This document shows, in pieces, positions 24,121-31,947 of a DNA stretch of 41,567 nucleotides. How positions within the stretch are numbered: the first letter of the stretch is position 1; the number at the start of each line of letters is the position of its first letter. The position numbers and the translations under genes were made by a program. This stretch comes from Betaproteobacteria bacterium (GTDB lineage Bacteria > Pseudomonadota > Gammaproteobacteria > Burkholderiales > Burkholderiaceae_C): the NCBI GenBank assembly GCA_009923345.1, contig RFTR01000001.1, positions 1-41,567 on the forward strand, given 5' to 3'. The notes below the pieces were generated by a model, which worked only from the letters and a program-made list of their open reading frames with translations, was not told the DNA's origin and ran no database searches.

Positions 24121-25185
24121 TCAACTCAACTCTGCACACACTGCTTGGGTGACTTGGTCTGTAGTTGCCTTACCGCCTAAGTCCCCTGTATGCAACACAG
24201 GGTTTGCGGTTACTTTTTCAATCGCGGCCATCAATGCATTGGCAGTTTCTTTTTCTCCCAAATGCTCCAAGAGCATGACACAACTCCAGAAAGTTCCAAC
24301 AGGGTTTGCCAGACCTTTGCCCATGATGTCAAAGGCAGAGCCGTGGATAGGCTCAAACATACTGGGGTAGCGACGTTCAGGATCGATGTTGCCGGTGGGC
24401 GCGATGCCCAAACTGCCGGCCAGCGCAGCAGCAAGGTCACTCAAGATATCAGCATGCAAATTGGTAGCGACCAAGGTATCCAACGTCGCAGGACGATTAA
24501 CCATGCGCGCAGTAGCAGCGTCTACCAATTCTTTGTCCCACTTCACGTCCGGAAATTCTTTGCTGATTTGCACGGCGATTTCATCCCACATCACCATGGC
24601 ATGGCGTTGGGCGTTCGACTTGGTTACTACCGTCAACAATTTACGAGGACGCGATTGCGCTAACTTAAACGCATAACGCATGATGCGCTCTACGCCCGCA
24701 CGCGTCATCATCGACACATCAGTTGCTACCTCAATCGGATGGCCTTGGTGCGCGCGTCCACCGACACCTGCGTATTCACCCTCTGAGTTTTCACGAACGA
24801 TCACCCAATCCAAGTCTTTGGGTGTGCAGCGCTTCAGCGGTGCATCGATACCCGGCAAGATACGTGTGGGACGCACATTGGCATATTGGTCAAAACCTTG
24901 GCAAATTTTGAGGCGCAGGCCCCACAAGGTAATGTGATCTGGAATATCAGGGTCCCCAGCAGAGCCAAACAATATGGCATCCATGGGTCGTAATGCATCC
25001 AATCCATCCGCGGGCATCATTTCGCCATGTTCGCGGTACCAGTCACCACCCCATCCGAAATGGCTGAATGTAAATTGAAAGCTCTTAGATTTATTCGCTA
25101 AAGCTTCCAAGACAAGTTCGCCAGCGGGAATAACTTCTTTACCAATACCGTCTCCGGGAATGCATGCAATTTTGTAAGTTTTCAT
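24121..25185 (-). CDS. ttuC: tartrate dehydrogenase/decarboxylase (TtuC-type, isocitrate/isopropylmalate dehydrogenase family)
   Basis: This 354-residue NAD-dependent beta-decarboxylating dehydrogenase begins IACIPGDGIGKEVIPAG, has the metal and substrate residues in VRENSEGEYAG, and the NAD signature MFEPIHGSAFDIMGKGLANP. Within the family, GSAGDPDIPDHITLWGLRL is characteristic of tartrate/D-malate dehydrogenases rather than LeuB. It is first in a leftward operon with the Bug receptor and glycerate kinase, 27 bp before the receptor start. Tartrate versus D-malate as true substrate cannot be settled by reading alone. Confidence 0.88.
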   Translation of the reverse strand: MKTYKIACIPGDGIGKEVIPAGELVLEALANKSKSFQFTFSHFGWGGDWYREHGEMMPADGLDALRPMDAILFGSAGDPDIPDHITLWGLRLKICQGFDQYANVRPTRILPGIDAPLKRCTPKDLDWVIVRENSEGEYAGVGGRAHQGHPIEVATDVSMMTRAGVERIMRYAFKLAQSRPRKLLTVVTKSNAQRHAMVMWDEIAVQISKEFPDVKWDKELVDAATARMVNRPATLDTLVATNLHADILSDLAAALAGSLGIAPTGNIDPERRYPSMFEPIHGSAFDIMGKGLANPVGTFWSCVMLLEHLGEKETANALMAAIEKVTANPVLHTGDLGGKATTDQVTQAVCAELS

Positions 25186-25227
25186 GGTGTAGTTTTCGAT
25201 CTTTTCATTTTGATTTTCAAAACACAG

Positions 25228-25272
25228 ACTTTAAGCGTTCGAGACTAGCGTTTCTTACTCTCGAGTTAAAGT
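25228..25272. promoter_or_regulatory. interrupted inverted repeat in the ttuC/deaminase divergent gap
   Basis: ACTTTAA (25228-25234) mirrors TTAAAGT (25266-25272), and inside them TCGAGA (25239-25244) mirrors TCTCGA (25259-25264). The two-step symmetry between divergent starts (25185 and 25297) suggests an operator acting on both genes, although no regulator gene lies beside it. Confidence 0.4.
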
Positions 25273-25296
25273 AGTGACAGATACATTTTGACGCAT

Positions 25297-26733
25297 ATGG
25301 CCACCCTTCTTATTCATCGCGCCCAACACCTAGCCACCCAAGACGATCACGACACCGAACTCCAAGGTGCTTCGGTTTTAGTACGTGACGGACGTATCGC
25401 ACGTATCTTTACCAAAGACGAGCCGCTAGATGCATGGTTGGCAGATAACCCAGTGGATGAAGTAATCGATGCGCGCAAGCATGTTGTGATCCCCGGAATG
25501 GTGAACACGCATCACCACATGGTGCAATGCCTCACACGTGCAGTACCGCAGGTTCAAAACGCGGAGTTGTTTTCTTGGTTGAAAGGCTTGTATCCCATAT
25601 GGCTAGGGCTAACACCAGAAATGGTGTGCGTCTCAAACCAAGTAGCGATGGCTGAATTACTGCTATCTGGGTGCACAACCACCAGTGACCACCTCTACAT
25701 CTATCCCAACGGCGTCAGATTGGATGACAGCATAGAAGCAGCACATACGATTGGCATGCGATTCACTGCCACACGCGGCAGTATGAGCGTGGGGGAATCA
25801 CAGGGTGGTCTTCCTCCCGATCAAGCCGTTGAAAAAGAACCCTTCATATTGAAAGAAACCCAACGCCTCATAGAGACTTGGCATGACGCCAGTTTTGGTT
25901 CCATGACCCATGTAGCAGTTGCACCTTGCTCCCCATTCAGTGTGAGCCAAGATTTAATGCGAGAGTCTGCCAAATTAGCCCGCGCACATGGCGTGCGCTT
26001 GCACACGCACTTGGCAGAAAACGACCACGATGTCGCTTACACCCAAGAAAAATTCAATTGCACGCCTGCGCAATATGCGCAAGATTTAGACTGGGTAGGC
26101 AATGACGTGTGGCATGCCCATTGCGTCAAGTTAGACGACGATGGCGCATATCTTTTTGCCAAAACCCGCACAGGCTTAGCGCACTGCCCTTGCAGCAATA
26201 TGCGACTTGCAAGTGGCATATTGCCACTGCGCCAGTTTCTCGATATGGGCGTCCCTATTGGTTTAGGCGTAGACGGCAGCGCTAGCAATGACGCAGGGCA
26301 TATGTTGAACGAAGCGCGTCAAGCCATGCTGCTTGCGCGTGTGGGTCGTGGAAACCAGCCGCCACAAACTAAGAATGGACAAACATTTTTCGGTTGCGAT
26401 GTAGGACCTTCGGAAATGACGCCACGCGACGCTATTCGTTTAGCAACGCGCGGAGGCGCTGAGGTCCTAGGGCGTTCCCATGAGATTGGCCAGATCAAAG
26501 TGGGCTATTGCGCCGACTTCGCAATGTTTCGCACCGACACAATCAGCATGGCAGGTGGTGCAGTGCATGACCCCTTAGGAGCTTTGCTTTTGTGCTCTAG
26601 CGATAACGCTGACTACACAATTGTGAATGGGCGGGTGATAGTGCGAGAAGGCCAACTGAATTCAGTAGATGTCAATAAATTAATAGAAAAGCATAATAAT
26701 TTTTCGATTGAATTGGCTAAAATTAGTTATTAA
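25297..26733 (+). CDS. 8-oxoguanine deaminase (amidohydrolase superfamily)
   Basis: The 478-residue enzyme has the metal motif in VNTHHHMVQ (His72 and His74), later ligands in LHTHLAEN and WHAHCVK, and the catalytic Asp in GLGVDGSASND. NTHHHMVQCLTRA and SWLKGLYPIW resemble the 8-oxoguanine deaminase group (Pseudomonas Pa0142) more than guanine deaminase. It makes urate from 8-oxoguanine, which would feed PuuD encoded nearby. ATG 25297 was chosen over a TTG three codons earlier. The 3' end is AT-rich and runs into the operator of the next toxin-antitoxin pair. Confidence 0.88.
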   Translation: MATLLIHRAQHLATQDDHDTELQGASVLVRDGRIARIFTKDEPLDAWLADNPVDEVIDARKHVVIPGMVNTHHHMVQCLTRAVPQVQNAELFSWLKGLYPIWLGLTPEMVCVSNQVAMAELLLSGCTTTSDHLYIYPNGVRLDDSIEAAHTIGMRFTATRGSMSVGESQGGLPPDQAVEKEPFILKETQRLIETWHDASFGSMTHVAVAPCSPFSVSQDLMRESAKLARAHGVRLHTHLAENDHDVAYTQEKFNCTPAQYAQDLDWVGNDVWHAHCVKLDDDGAYLFAKTRTGLAHCPCSNMRLASGILPLRQFLDMGVPIGLGVDGSASNDAGHMLNEARQAMLLARVGRGNQPPQTKNGQTFFGCDVGPSEMTPRDAIRLATRGGAEVLGRSHEIGQIKVGYCADFAMFRTDTISMAGGAVHDPLGALLLCSSDNADYTIVNGRVIVREGQLNSVDVNKLIEKHNNFSIELAKISY

Positions 26734-26767
26734 TAATTTAAAATGAATTTAGCTAAAATGGCTAAAA
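26715..26767 (+). promoter_or_regulatory. GCTAAAA repeats before the Phd/CcdB-type module
   Basis: GGCTAAAA occurs at 26715-26722 and 26760-26767, and AGCTAAAA at 26751-26758; the last two GCTAAAA cores are 9 bp apart. The AT-rich stretch between (TAATAATTTAAAAT) could hold the -10 region. Autorepression by the antitoxin at these repeats is inferred. Confidence 0.4.
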
Positions 26768-26784
26768 ATAAACAGGGAGGTCAA

Positions 26785-27054
26785 ATGCACATTACAGCGA
26801 CAGAAGCTAAAAATAAGTTTGGCAGCATTTGCTCTGCTGCAAAACGTTCGCCTGTCTTCGTGGAAAAAGCGGGACAAGTCGATACTGTCATTCTCTCGGT
26901 TGATCAATACCGCGCACTTCAAGCCAACCAAAACACCAATTCCTTCGCCAATCGCAAAAAAGAATTTGAGATGGAATATCGCGAATGGATAGTTGCTCAA
27001 AATAACTGGGTTGATGGACAGGGTATCCCTGGCGCAGATCTACGTCCTTGGTAG
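26785..27054 (+). CDS. Phd/YefM-type antitoxin with CcdA-like C-terminal tail
   Basis: A strong GGGAGG four bases upstream fixes ATG 26785, giving 89 residues; in-frame extension to 26743 runs through the operator repeats. Residues 1-45 (HITATEAKNKFGSICSAAK, then VILSVDQYRAL) match the Phd/YefM DNA-binding fold. The C-terminal 27 residues (REWIVAQNNWVDGQGIPG, then ADLRPW) resemble the toxin-binding tail of CcdA, which in F plasmid ends NGSFADENRDW. This fits the downstream toxin being CcdB. The pairing of a Phd head with a CcdA tail is my inference from reading. Confidence 0.78.
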   Translation: MHITATEAKNKFGSICSAAKRSPVFVEKAGQVDTVILSVDQYRALQANQNTNSFANRKKEFEMEYREWIVAQNNWVDGQGIPGADLRPW

Positions 27055-27060
27055 TTAGTG

Positions 27061-27375
27061 ATGGCGCAATTCGACGTCTATGTGAATCCAAGTGAAAGCG
27101 CTTCAAAGGGAATTCCTTATGTTGTGGTCATGCAGAGCGACTTGCTTGAGTCTTTAGCGACCCGCATGACGATTCCACTTGCAAGCATTGAGTTTGCATC
27201 TAAAGCGCCTGAAAAACTTTGTCCGACTGTCCTTGTAAATGGCCAACTTTTGCGCGCATTAGCCCATTACGCCGCTCCGCTTCCCTCAAAAAATTTGAAG
27301 AAAGTCGTCAGCAATCTTTCCAGATCTTCAGATGCCCTTATCGGCGCTATTGATGCAGTCTTTGCTGGGGTTTAA
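27061..27375 (+). CDS. ccdB: CcdB-family toxin
   Basis: The 104-residue protein begins MAQFDVYVNPSESASKGIPY, as CcdB does (QFKVYTYKRESRYRLF in F plasmid), and contains VVVMQSDLLESLATRMTIPL and LCPTVLVNGQ at the positions conserved in CcdB. CcdB traps DNA gyrase on DNA. The C-terminus (SSDALIGAIDAVFAGV) keeps the family's end helix that contacts GyrA, though the extreme residues W-G-I of the F protein are replaced. It lies 6 bp after the antitoxin stop. Its stop is 4 bp from the stop of convergent, damaged modC. Confidence 0.85.
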   Translation: MAQFDVYVNPSESASKGIPYVVVMQSDLLESLATRMTIPLASIEFASKAPEKLCPTVLVNGQLLRALAHYAAPLPSKNLKKVVSNLSRSSDALIGAIDAVFAGV

Positions 27376-27379
27376 GGTG

Positions 27380-28343
27380 TCATTTCACCAAAGCAACTGA
27401 CTTCACTTGCGCCCAAGCCTGCGTTCCAACTTGTAACCCTAAATCGTGTACACCACGCGCAGTTACGCGCGCAAGCAAAAACACCTCACCACAACGCAAG
27501 CGCAACAACACTTGCGAGGGATGAGACTCTGCATGGATGGACTCGACTACACAAGGTAAATGGTTTTGAATACTGGTGTTTTGAGCCTCTTCTAGGGTAA
27601 TACTCACATCGCGTGCCAACACGCGTAAGCGCACTGGTTGACCTATTTGCCACCAAAGGAAGATCGATATTGGAGAGCACCTCAGTAACAGGCCCTAGCG
27701 CGCGCACTTGTCCAGACTCCATCACAACCAAGGTATCCGCTAAGCGCACCACTTCATCAGCAGCATGCGTGACATAAAGCATGGGGATTTTCAATTCGTC
27801 ACGTAATTTTTCTAACCATGGCAAGATATCTTTTTTGCGCGCAAGATCTAAGGACGCAAGCGGCTCATCAAGCAAAAGCAGTTTAGGTTGCGTCGCTAAG
27901 GCTCTTGCAATCGCTACACGTTGACGCTCACCGCCAGAGAGTTGGTCAGTACGCCTGTGTAGTAATTCACCAATACCTAGTAAGGCAATGGCTTCATCGA
28001 GAACCATTTGTTGATTGCGCGCATGGCTTCGCTTCAATCCATAAGACAAATTGGCCGCAACATCTAAGTGTGCAAATAAAGAGGCCTCTTGGAACACATA
28101 ACCCAAGGGTCTTTGGGAAGTGGGCAGGCTTAACCCTAACGAATCGTCTTGCCAACTATCTGAGCCCACTTGCACCCGTCCACGCGCTTGCGTCTCTAGC
28201 CCAGCAACGCAACGCAACAAAGTAGTTTTGCCAGAACCTGATGGGCCGTAAATAACACTGATTCCCTGCGCCGGCAGATGCAGGTCCACTTTCAAATTGA
28301 AACTGCTACGCGCCAGATCGAGTTGCAATCGGATTGCATTCAT
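27380..28343 (-). pseudogene. modC: molybdate ABC transporter ATPase ModC, disrupted by deletion/frameshift
   Basis: From ATG 28343 the frame has a complete ABC ATPase: Walker A GPSGSGKT (33-40), signature LSGGERQR, Walker B LLLLDEPLASLD, then GPVTEVLSNIDLPL. There ModC proteins continue with about 35 linker residues, but here the frame goes off family. Another frame picks up directly with IGQPVRLRVLARDVSITLEE and runs through the molybdate-sensing Mop domain to 27380. So roughly 100 bases are missing around 27640-27660, with loss of frame. The ATPase part may still be made, with a foreign tail (NRSTSALTRVGTRC) to 27486. It overlaps modB by 4 bp (ATGA). Confidence 0.82.
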
Positions 28344-29023
28344 GTGGCTGTTTGCGCCTTACGCCTGTTCGTCCATGAAAGCACGAGTAGCACCAGAAAA
28401 GAAAACACCAACATTGCACCCGCAAGACCATGTGCTTGCGCATATTCCATAGCCTCCACATGGCCATAAATTTGGGTCGATACCACGCGCGTTTTGTCTG
28501 GGATATTGCCGCCAATCATCAGCACCACACCGAACTCTCCAACGGTATGCGCAAAACTCAACATGGCCGCCATCACAAACCCAGGTTTAGCCAACGGAAT
28601 TGCCACTGTAAAGAATGCGTCTAATTTATTGGCGCGCAAAGTAGCGGCGACCTCCATGGGGCGTGAACCCATCGCTTCAAAAGCATTGACCAAAGGTTGC
28701 ACCGCAAAGGGCAAGGAGTAAATCATTGAGCCCAATACCAAACCCGAAAAGCTAAATGCCAATGAACCCCAACCGGCCCAATGTGTGAATTGCCCTACAG
28801 GCCCGAGTGGTCCCAATGCAATCAGCAAATAAAACCCCAACACGGTCGGAGGCAATACCAAGGGCAGAGCCACCAAGGCAGCGATAGGTGCACGCCATCT
28901 AGATGGCGTATGCGCCAACCACCAAGCAATAGGCGTTGCAATCAGTAACAGCAATACCGTCGTGACACTCGCTAATTGCAGCGTCAAAAAAATAGTAGAG
29001 AGGTCTTCTGTAGTGAGGTGCAT
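28340..29023 (-). CDS. modB: molybdate ABC transporter permease ModB
   Basis: ModB forms the inner-membrane channel for molybdate. The 227-residue protein has five to six hydrophobic spans (for example VTTVLLLLIATPIAWWLA and VALPLVLPPTVLGFYLLIAL). The EAA loop that meets ModC reads EAMGSRPMEVAATLRANKLD with the conserved Gly. Length and PPTVLGFYLL are characteristic of ModB. ATG 29023 was chosen over GTG 29029. It lies 10 bp after modA and overlaps modC by 4 bp. Confidence 0.94.
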   Translation of the reverse strand: MHLTTEDLSTIFLTLQLASVTTVLLLLIATPIAWWLAHTPSRWRAPIAALVALPLVLPPTVLGFYLLIALGPLGPVGQFTHWAGWGSLAFSFSGLVLGSMIYSLPFAVQPLVNAFEAMGSRPMEVAATLRANKLDAFFTVAIPLAKPGFVMAAMLSFAHTVGEFGVVLMIGGNIPDKTRVVSTQIYGHVEAMEYAQAHGLAGAMLVFSFLVLLVLSWTNRRKAQTAT

Positions 29024-29033
29024 ATTCACGACT

Positions 29034-29813
29034 CTACAGGCTATAGCCGTAAGTGCGGATGATGGTTTGTGCGCGGTCGGTACGCATATATTTCATCAAG
29101 GCAAGCGCTGCTAAATTGTCTTTACCCACAGGCAGTAAGACTGCATCTTGCTTCAATGGCGTATATAAATTTTGCGGTACCACCCAGGCACTGCCTTGGG
29201 TAATGCGCCCATCTATCGAGATTTGCGACAAGGCCACGAAGCCAAGCTCTGCGTTCTCTGTCATCACGAATTGAAAGGCTTGGCCGATGCTGTCACCTTG
29301 CACCAGTTTAGGCCTCACTTTGGCTAACGCACCCATGCGGTCCAAGACCTCCAATGCCGCGGCGCCATAGGGCGCAAGCCTGGGGTCAGCAATTGCTAGT
29401 TTCTTGAAGCCATTTTTATCTGTGGTGTTACTTAGCAGTACTTGACCTTTGTCATCCACCAAGGAGTGGTTCTTGCTCCACAAGGCCAATCTTCCAACCG
29501 CGTATGTAAATCTTGTGCCAACCACAGCAACACCTTCTTTTTCTAAGCGAGCGGGTGTTTCATCATCAGCAGACAACAAAACAGCAAAGGGTGCACCATT
29601 CTTAATTTGCGCATAAAACTTTCCTGTTGCTCCAAATGCTAGCAAGGCCTTATGCCCGGTATCTTGTTCAAAGGCTTGCGCAATTTTTTGCATTGGAGCG
29701 GTGAAATTGGCAGCGACGGCTACGGTTACCTCTTCTGCCTTTGCAGTTGCGCATGCAACAGCGCTAATCGAAATAATTACCCACCCAAAAAGTCGAAGGA
29801 AGAGTGATGGCAT
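29034..29813 (-). CDS. modA: molybdate-binding periplasmic protein ModA
   Basis: A signal peptide (MPSLFLRLFGWVIISISAVACATAKA, cleavage near residue 26) precedes a mature ModA with VAVAANFTAPMQKIAQAFE, FGATGKFYAQIKNGAPFAVLLSADDE and the late LGFVALSQI, which form the oxyanion pocket. Length 259 residues is normal. It binds molybdate or tungstate in the periplasm and hands it to ModB. The gene follows puuD by 19 bp on the same strand, so molybdate import is probably transcribed together with urate and xanthine oxidation genes. Confidence 0.94.
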   Translation of the reverse strand: MPSLFLRLFGWVIISISAVACATAKAEEVTVAVAANFTAPMQKIAQAFEQDTGHKALLAFGATGKFYAQIKNGAPFAVLLSADDETPARLEKEGVAVVGTRFTYAVGRLALWSKNHSLVDDKGQVLLSNTTDKNGFKKLAIADPRLAPYGAAALEVLDRMGALAKVRPKLVQGDSIGQAFQFVMTENAELGFVALSQISIDGRITQGSAWVVPQNLYTPLKQDAVLLPVGKDNLAALALMKYMRTDRAQTIIRTYGYSL

Positions 29814-29832
29814 GAGCTTAGGGTTAAACGCA

Positions 29833-31050
29833 TTACTTTAGCGCAGCGCCACCTTCGAACCAGCGCTTGATCAATAGGCGCTCGTCTTCGGTAATGCCCG
29901 TGGCATTGTTCATGGGCATTTGACGCAAGACGACAGTTTGCTGATAAATACCAAGCGCGTGTTGCTTCACCCCTTCAGGGGAATCAAAACGTACATTTTT
30001 CATTTGTACTTGCTCGCCGTGGCAGGAAAGGCAACGTTGCGCAAATACTTGTTGCACTTGTACATAGCTCACTGGCGCAACATTGCTAGCAGTTGAATCG
30101 GAAGATGAAGGTGCAGGTCGCATCCATACGATTACACCGATCAAAACCACAACACCGGCGACAGCAAACGGCAACGGGTTTTTAGCGCGCCCTAAGTGGT
30201 AGGCATGGCGCTGCACAAAGAACTGACGGATTAAGGCGCCCGACAACATCATCAGCACCAATATCACCCAGTGATTTTTATGTGTGTATAAAAAACTGTA
30301 ATGGTTGCTGAGCATCGCAAAAATCACAGGCAGAGTGAAGTAGGTGTTATGCACACTGCGCTGTTTTCCGCGTTTGCCGTGCATGGCCAGCTCTTTGGGA
30401 TCCATAGCCACGCCAGAAGTCATGGCAGCCACTACTTTGCGTTGCCCCGGAATGATCCAGAAAAACACATTGGCACTCATCGCAGTGGCAATCATCGCAC
30501 CCACCAACAAAAAGGCCGCACGACCAGCAAACAAATGACAGGCTAGCCAAGAAGCGAAAGCAATCACCACAAACATACTGGCGCCGACAATCAGTTCGCC
30601 GTTCTGTCTAAATCCAAAGGCGCGACTGATCACGTCGTAAATAAACCAAAACACCACCAAAAATGCCAAGGCCGCACAAATAGCTTGCGCACTCGACCAG
30701 TCCATCAAAGACTTGTCAATTAAAAAAGTTCCAGCGTTCCACAAATATAAAACCGTAAATAGCGCAAAACCAGACAACCAGGTGGAGTAACTTTCCCAAT
30801 AAAACCAGTGCAGCTTAGTGTGGATTTTTTTAGGTGCCACCATATATTTTTGGGGGTTATAAAAACCGCCACCATGAACGGCCCACATTGCACCATCCAC
30901 ACCTTTTTCAAGCAAGTCAGGGGAGTTAGGCCGGATCAGGTTGTTATCTAAAAAGACAAAATAGAACGACGAACCAATCCATGCAATAGCCGTGATCACA
31001 TGCACCCAACGCAGAAGTAAATTCACCCAATCTAAAAAATACGCATCCAT
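29833..31050 (-). CDS. puuD: urate hydroxylase PuuD (membrane protein with C-terminal cytochrome c)
   Basis: PuuD oxidises urate to 5-hydroxyisourate. The first about 300 residues form eight or so membrane spans with the family opening LRWVHVITAIAWIGSSFYF and the conserved MWAVHGGGFYNPQKY and KLHWFYWESYSTWLSG. A C-terminal c-type heme domain contains CLSCH at residues 340-344 and a later methionine (QMPMNN) as likely sixth ligand. Electrons probably pass to the respiratory chain, unlike cofactor-free uricases. The start codon follows xdhC by 31 bp, on the same strand. Confidence 0.95.
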   Translation of the reverse strand: MDAYFLDWVNLLLRWVHVITAIAWIGSSFYFVFLDNNLIRPNSPDLLEKGVDGAMWAVHGGGFYNPQKYMVAPKKIHTKLHWFYWESYSTWLSGFALFTVLYLWNAGTFLIDKSLMDWSSAQAICAALAFLVVFWFIYDVISRAFGFRQNGELIVGASMFVVIAFASWLACHLFAGRAAFLLVGAMIATAMSANVFFWIIPGQRKVVAAMTSGVAMDPKELAMHGKRGKQRSVHNTYFTLPVIFAMLSNHYSFLYTHKNHWVILVLMMLSGALIRQFFVQRHAYHLGRAKNPLPFAVAGVVVLIGVIVWMRPAPSSSDSTASNVAPVSYVQVQQVFAQRCLSCHGEQVQMKNVRFDSPEGVKQHALGIYQQTVVLRQMPMNNATGITEDERLLIKRWFEGGAALK

Positions 31051-31081
31051 ATTCGCTTTTACGCCTTTACATTGTGTTCAA

Positions 31082-31894
31082 TTATTTTCGATCTAGTTGC
31101 AAGAGTTGCGCTGCAACAGCTATCGCAATGACTTCGGGCTCTTTGCCATAGATGCCATCTACGCCAATCGGGCAAGTGATAAACGCCAATTCTTGGGCAC
31201 TAAACCCTTTGGCCTCTAGGCGGTGTTGAAACGTCGCCCATTTAGTTTTGCTACCGATCAGTCCTACAAATTTCAAATCACCCTGTAAGCGTTGCCGCTT
31301 GAGACAAGCCGCCACCACATCTAGATCTTCTGCATGGCTAAAACTCATGATCAACACGCAAGCGCCACTTGGCAAATCTTCTACAGCAGCATGCACAGGA
31401 TCCGAATGGTCACACACCACATTCGCTGGAAGTTGCACAGGAAAAATCTCATCTCTGCTGTCTATCCAATGCACCTGAAATGGAAGGCTGCTCAACACAT
31501 TTACCAAGGCATGTCCTACATGTCCTCCACCAAACAAGGCCACTGGATTGGCTTGGATGGGTAAACGTTCCTTCAACATCGGCATGTCCGTCTTTGAGAT
31601 TTGCTCAAACTTCAAATGCACCACACCGCCACAACATTGTCCCAATGCTGGGCCCAATGCGTATCGGTTAACAAACGCGCCGTCTTGACTAGCAGATCCA
31701 CTCCAGCTCCTAGCTTGTGCAATGGCTTGGAATTCCAAATGGCCACCACCAATAGTATTGACCAAGGTATGCGGAAACACGGCCATCCAAGCACCTACTT
31801 CACGAGGCCCAGAGCCTTCCACGCTAGCAACCGTGACCAACACGCCAGGGGCATGCTGGAGCTGGTTCCATAACTCGGTGGTGTGAAGAGGCAC
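31082..31894 (-). CDS. xdhC: xanthine dehydrogenase accessory protein XdhC
   Basis: XdhC binds molybdenum cofactor, protects its sulfuration, and inserts it into XdhB. The 270-residue protein has the family motif VEGSGPREVGAWM, the TIGGGHLEF stretch, the conserved CCGG (LGQCCGGVV), and a C-terminal Rossmann-like domain (VALFGGGHVGHAL; LIGSKTKW; CPIGVDGI). The best start is GTG 31894; no in-frame ATG lies nearby. It follows xdhB by 51 bp, with a small hairpin between them. Confidence 0.94.
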   Translation of the reverse strand: MPLHTTELWNQLQHAPGVLVTVASVEGSGPREVGAWMAVFPHTLVNTIGGGHLEFQAIAQARSWSGSASQDGAFVNRYALGPALGQCCGGVVHLKFEQISKTDMPMLKERLPIQANPVALFGGGHVGHALVNVLSSLPFQVHWIDSRDEIFPVQLPANVVCDHSDPVHAAVEDLPSGACVLIMSFSHAEDLDVVAACLKRQRLQGDLKFVGLIGSKTKWATFQHRLEAKGFSAQELAFITCPIGVDGIYGKEPEVIAIAVAAQLLQLDRK

Positions 31895-31931
31895 GCGAAT
31901 GTAGAGCGAAGCGAAACAGACTAAACAAGCA

Positions 31932-31947
31932 AAGCGCTAACGCGCTT
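31932..31947 (-). promoter_or_regulatory. small hairpin between xdhB and xdhC
   Basis: AAGCGC-N4-GCGCTT forms a perfect 6-bp stem overlapping the xdhB stop codon. It lacks a T-run directly after, so it may protect or modulate the 3' end of xdhB message rather than end transcription. Confidence 0.35.

Noticed and set aside
27486..27640. Programmed frameshift as explanation for modC
   Set aside because: No slippery heptamer or stimulatory hairpin is seen, and about 35 codons of the linker are missing, which frameshifting alone cannot explain.
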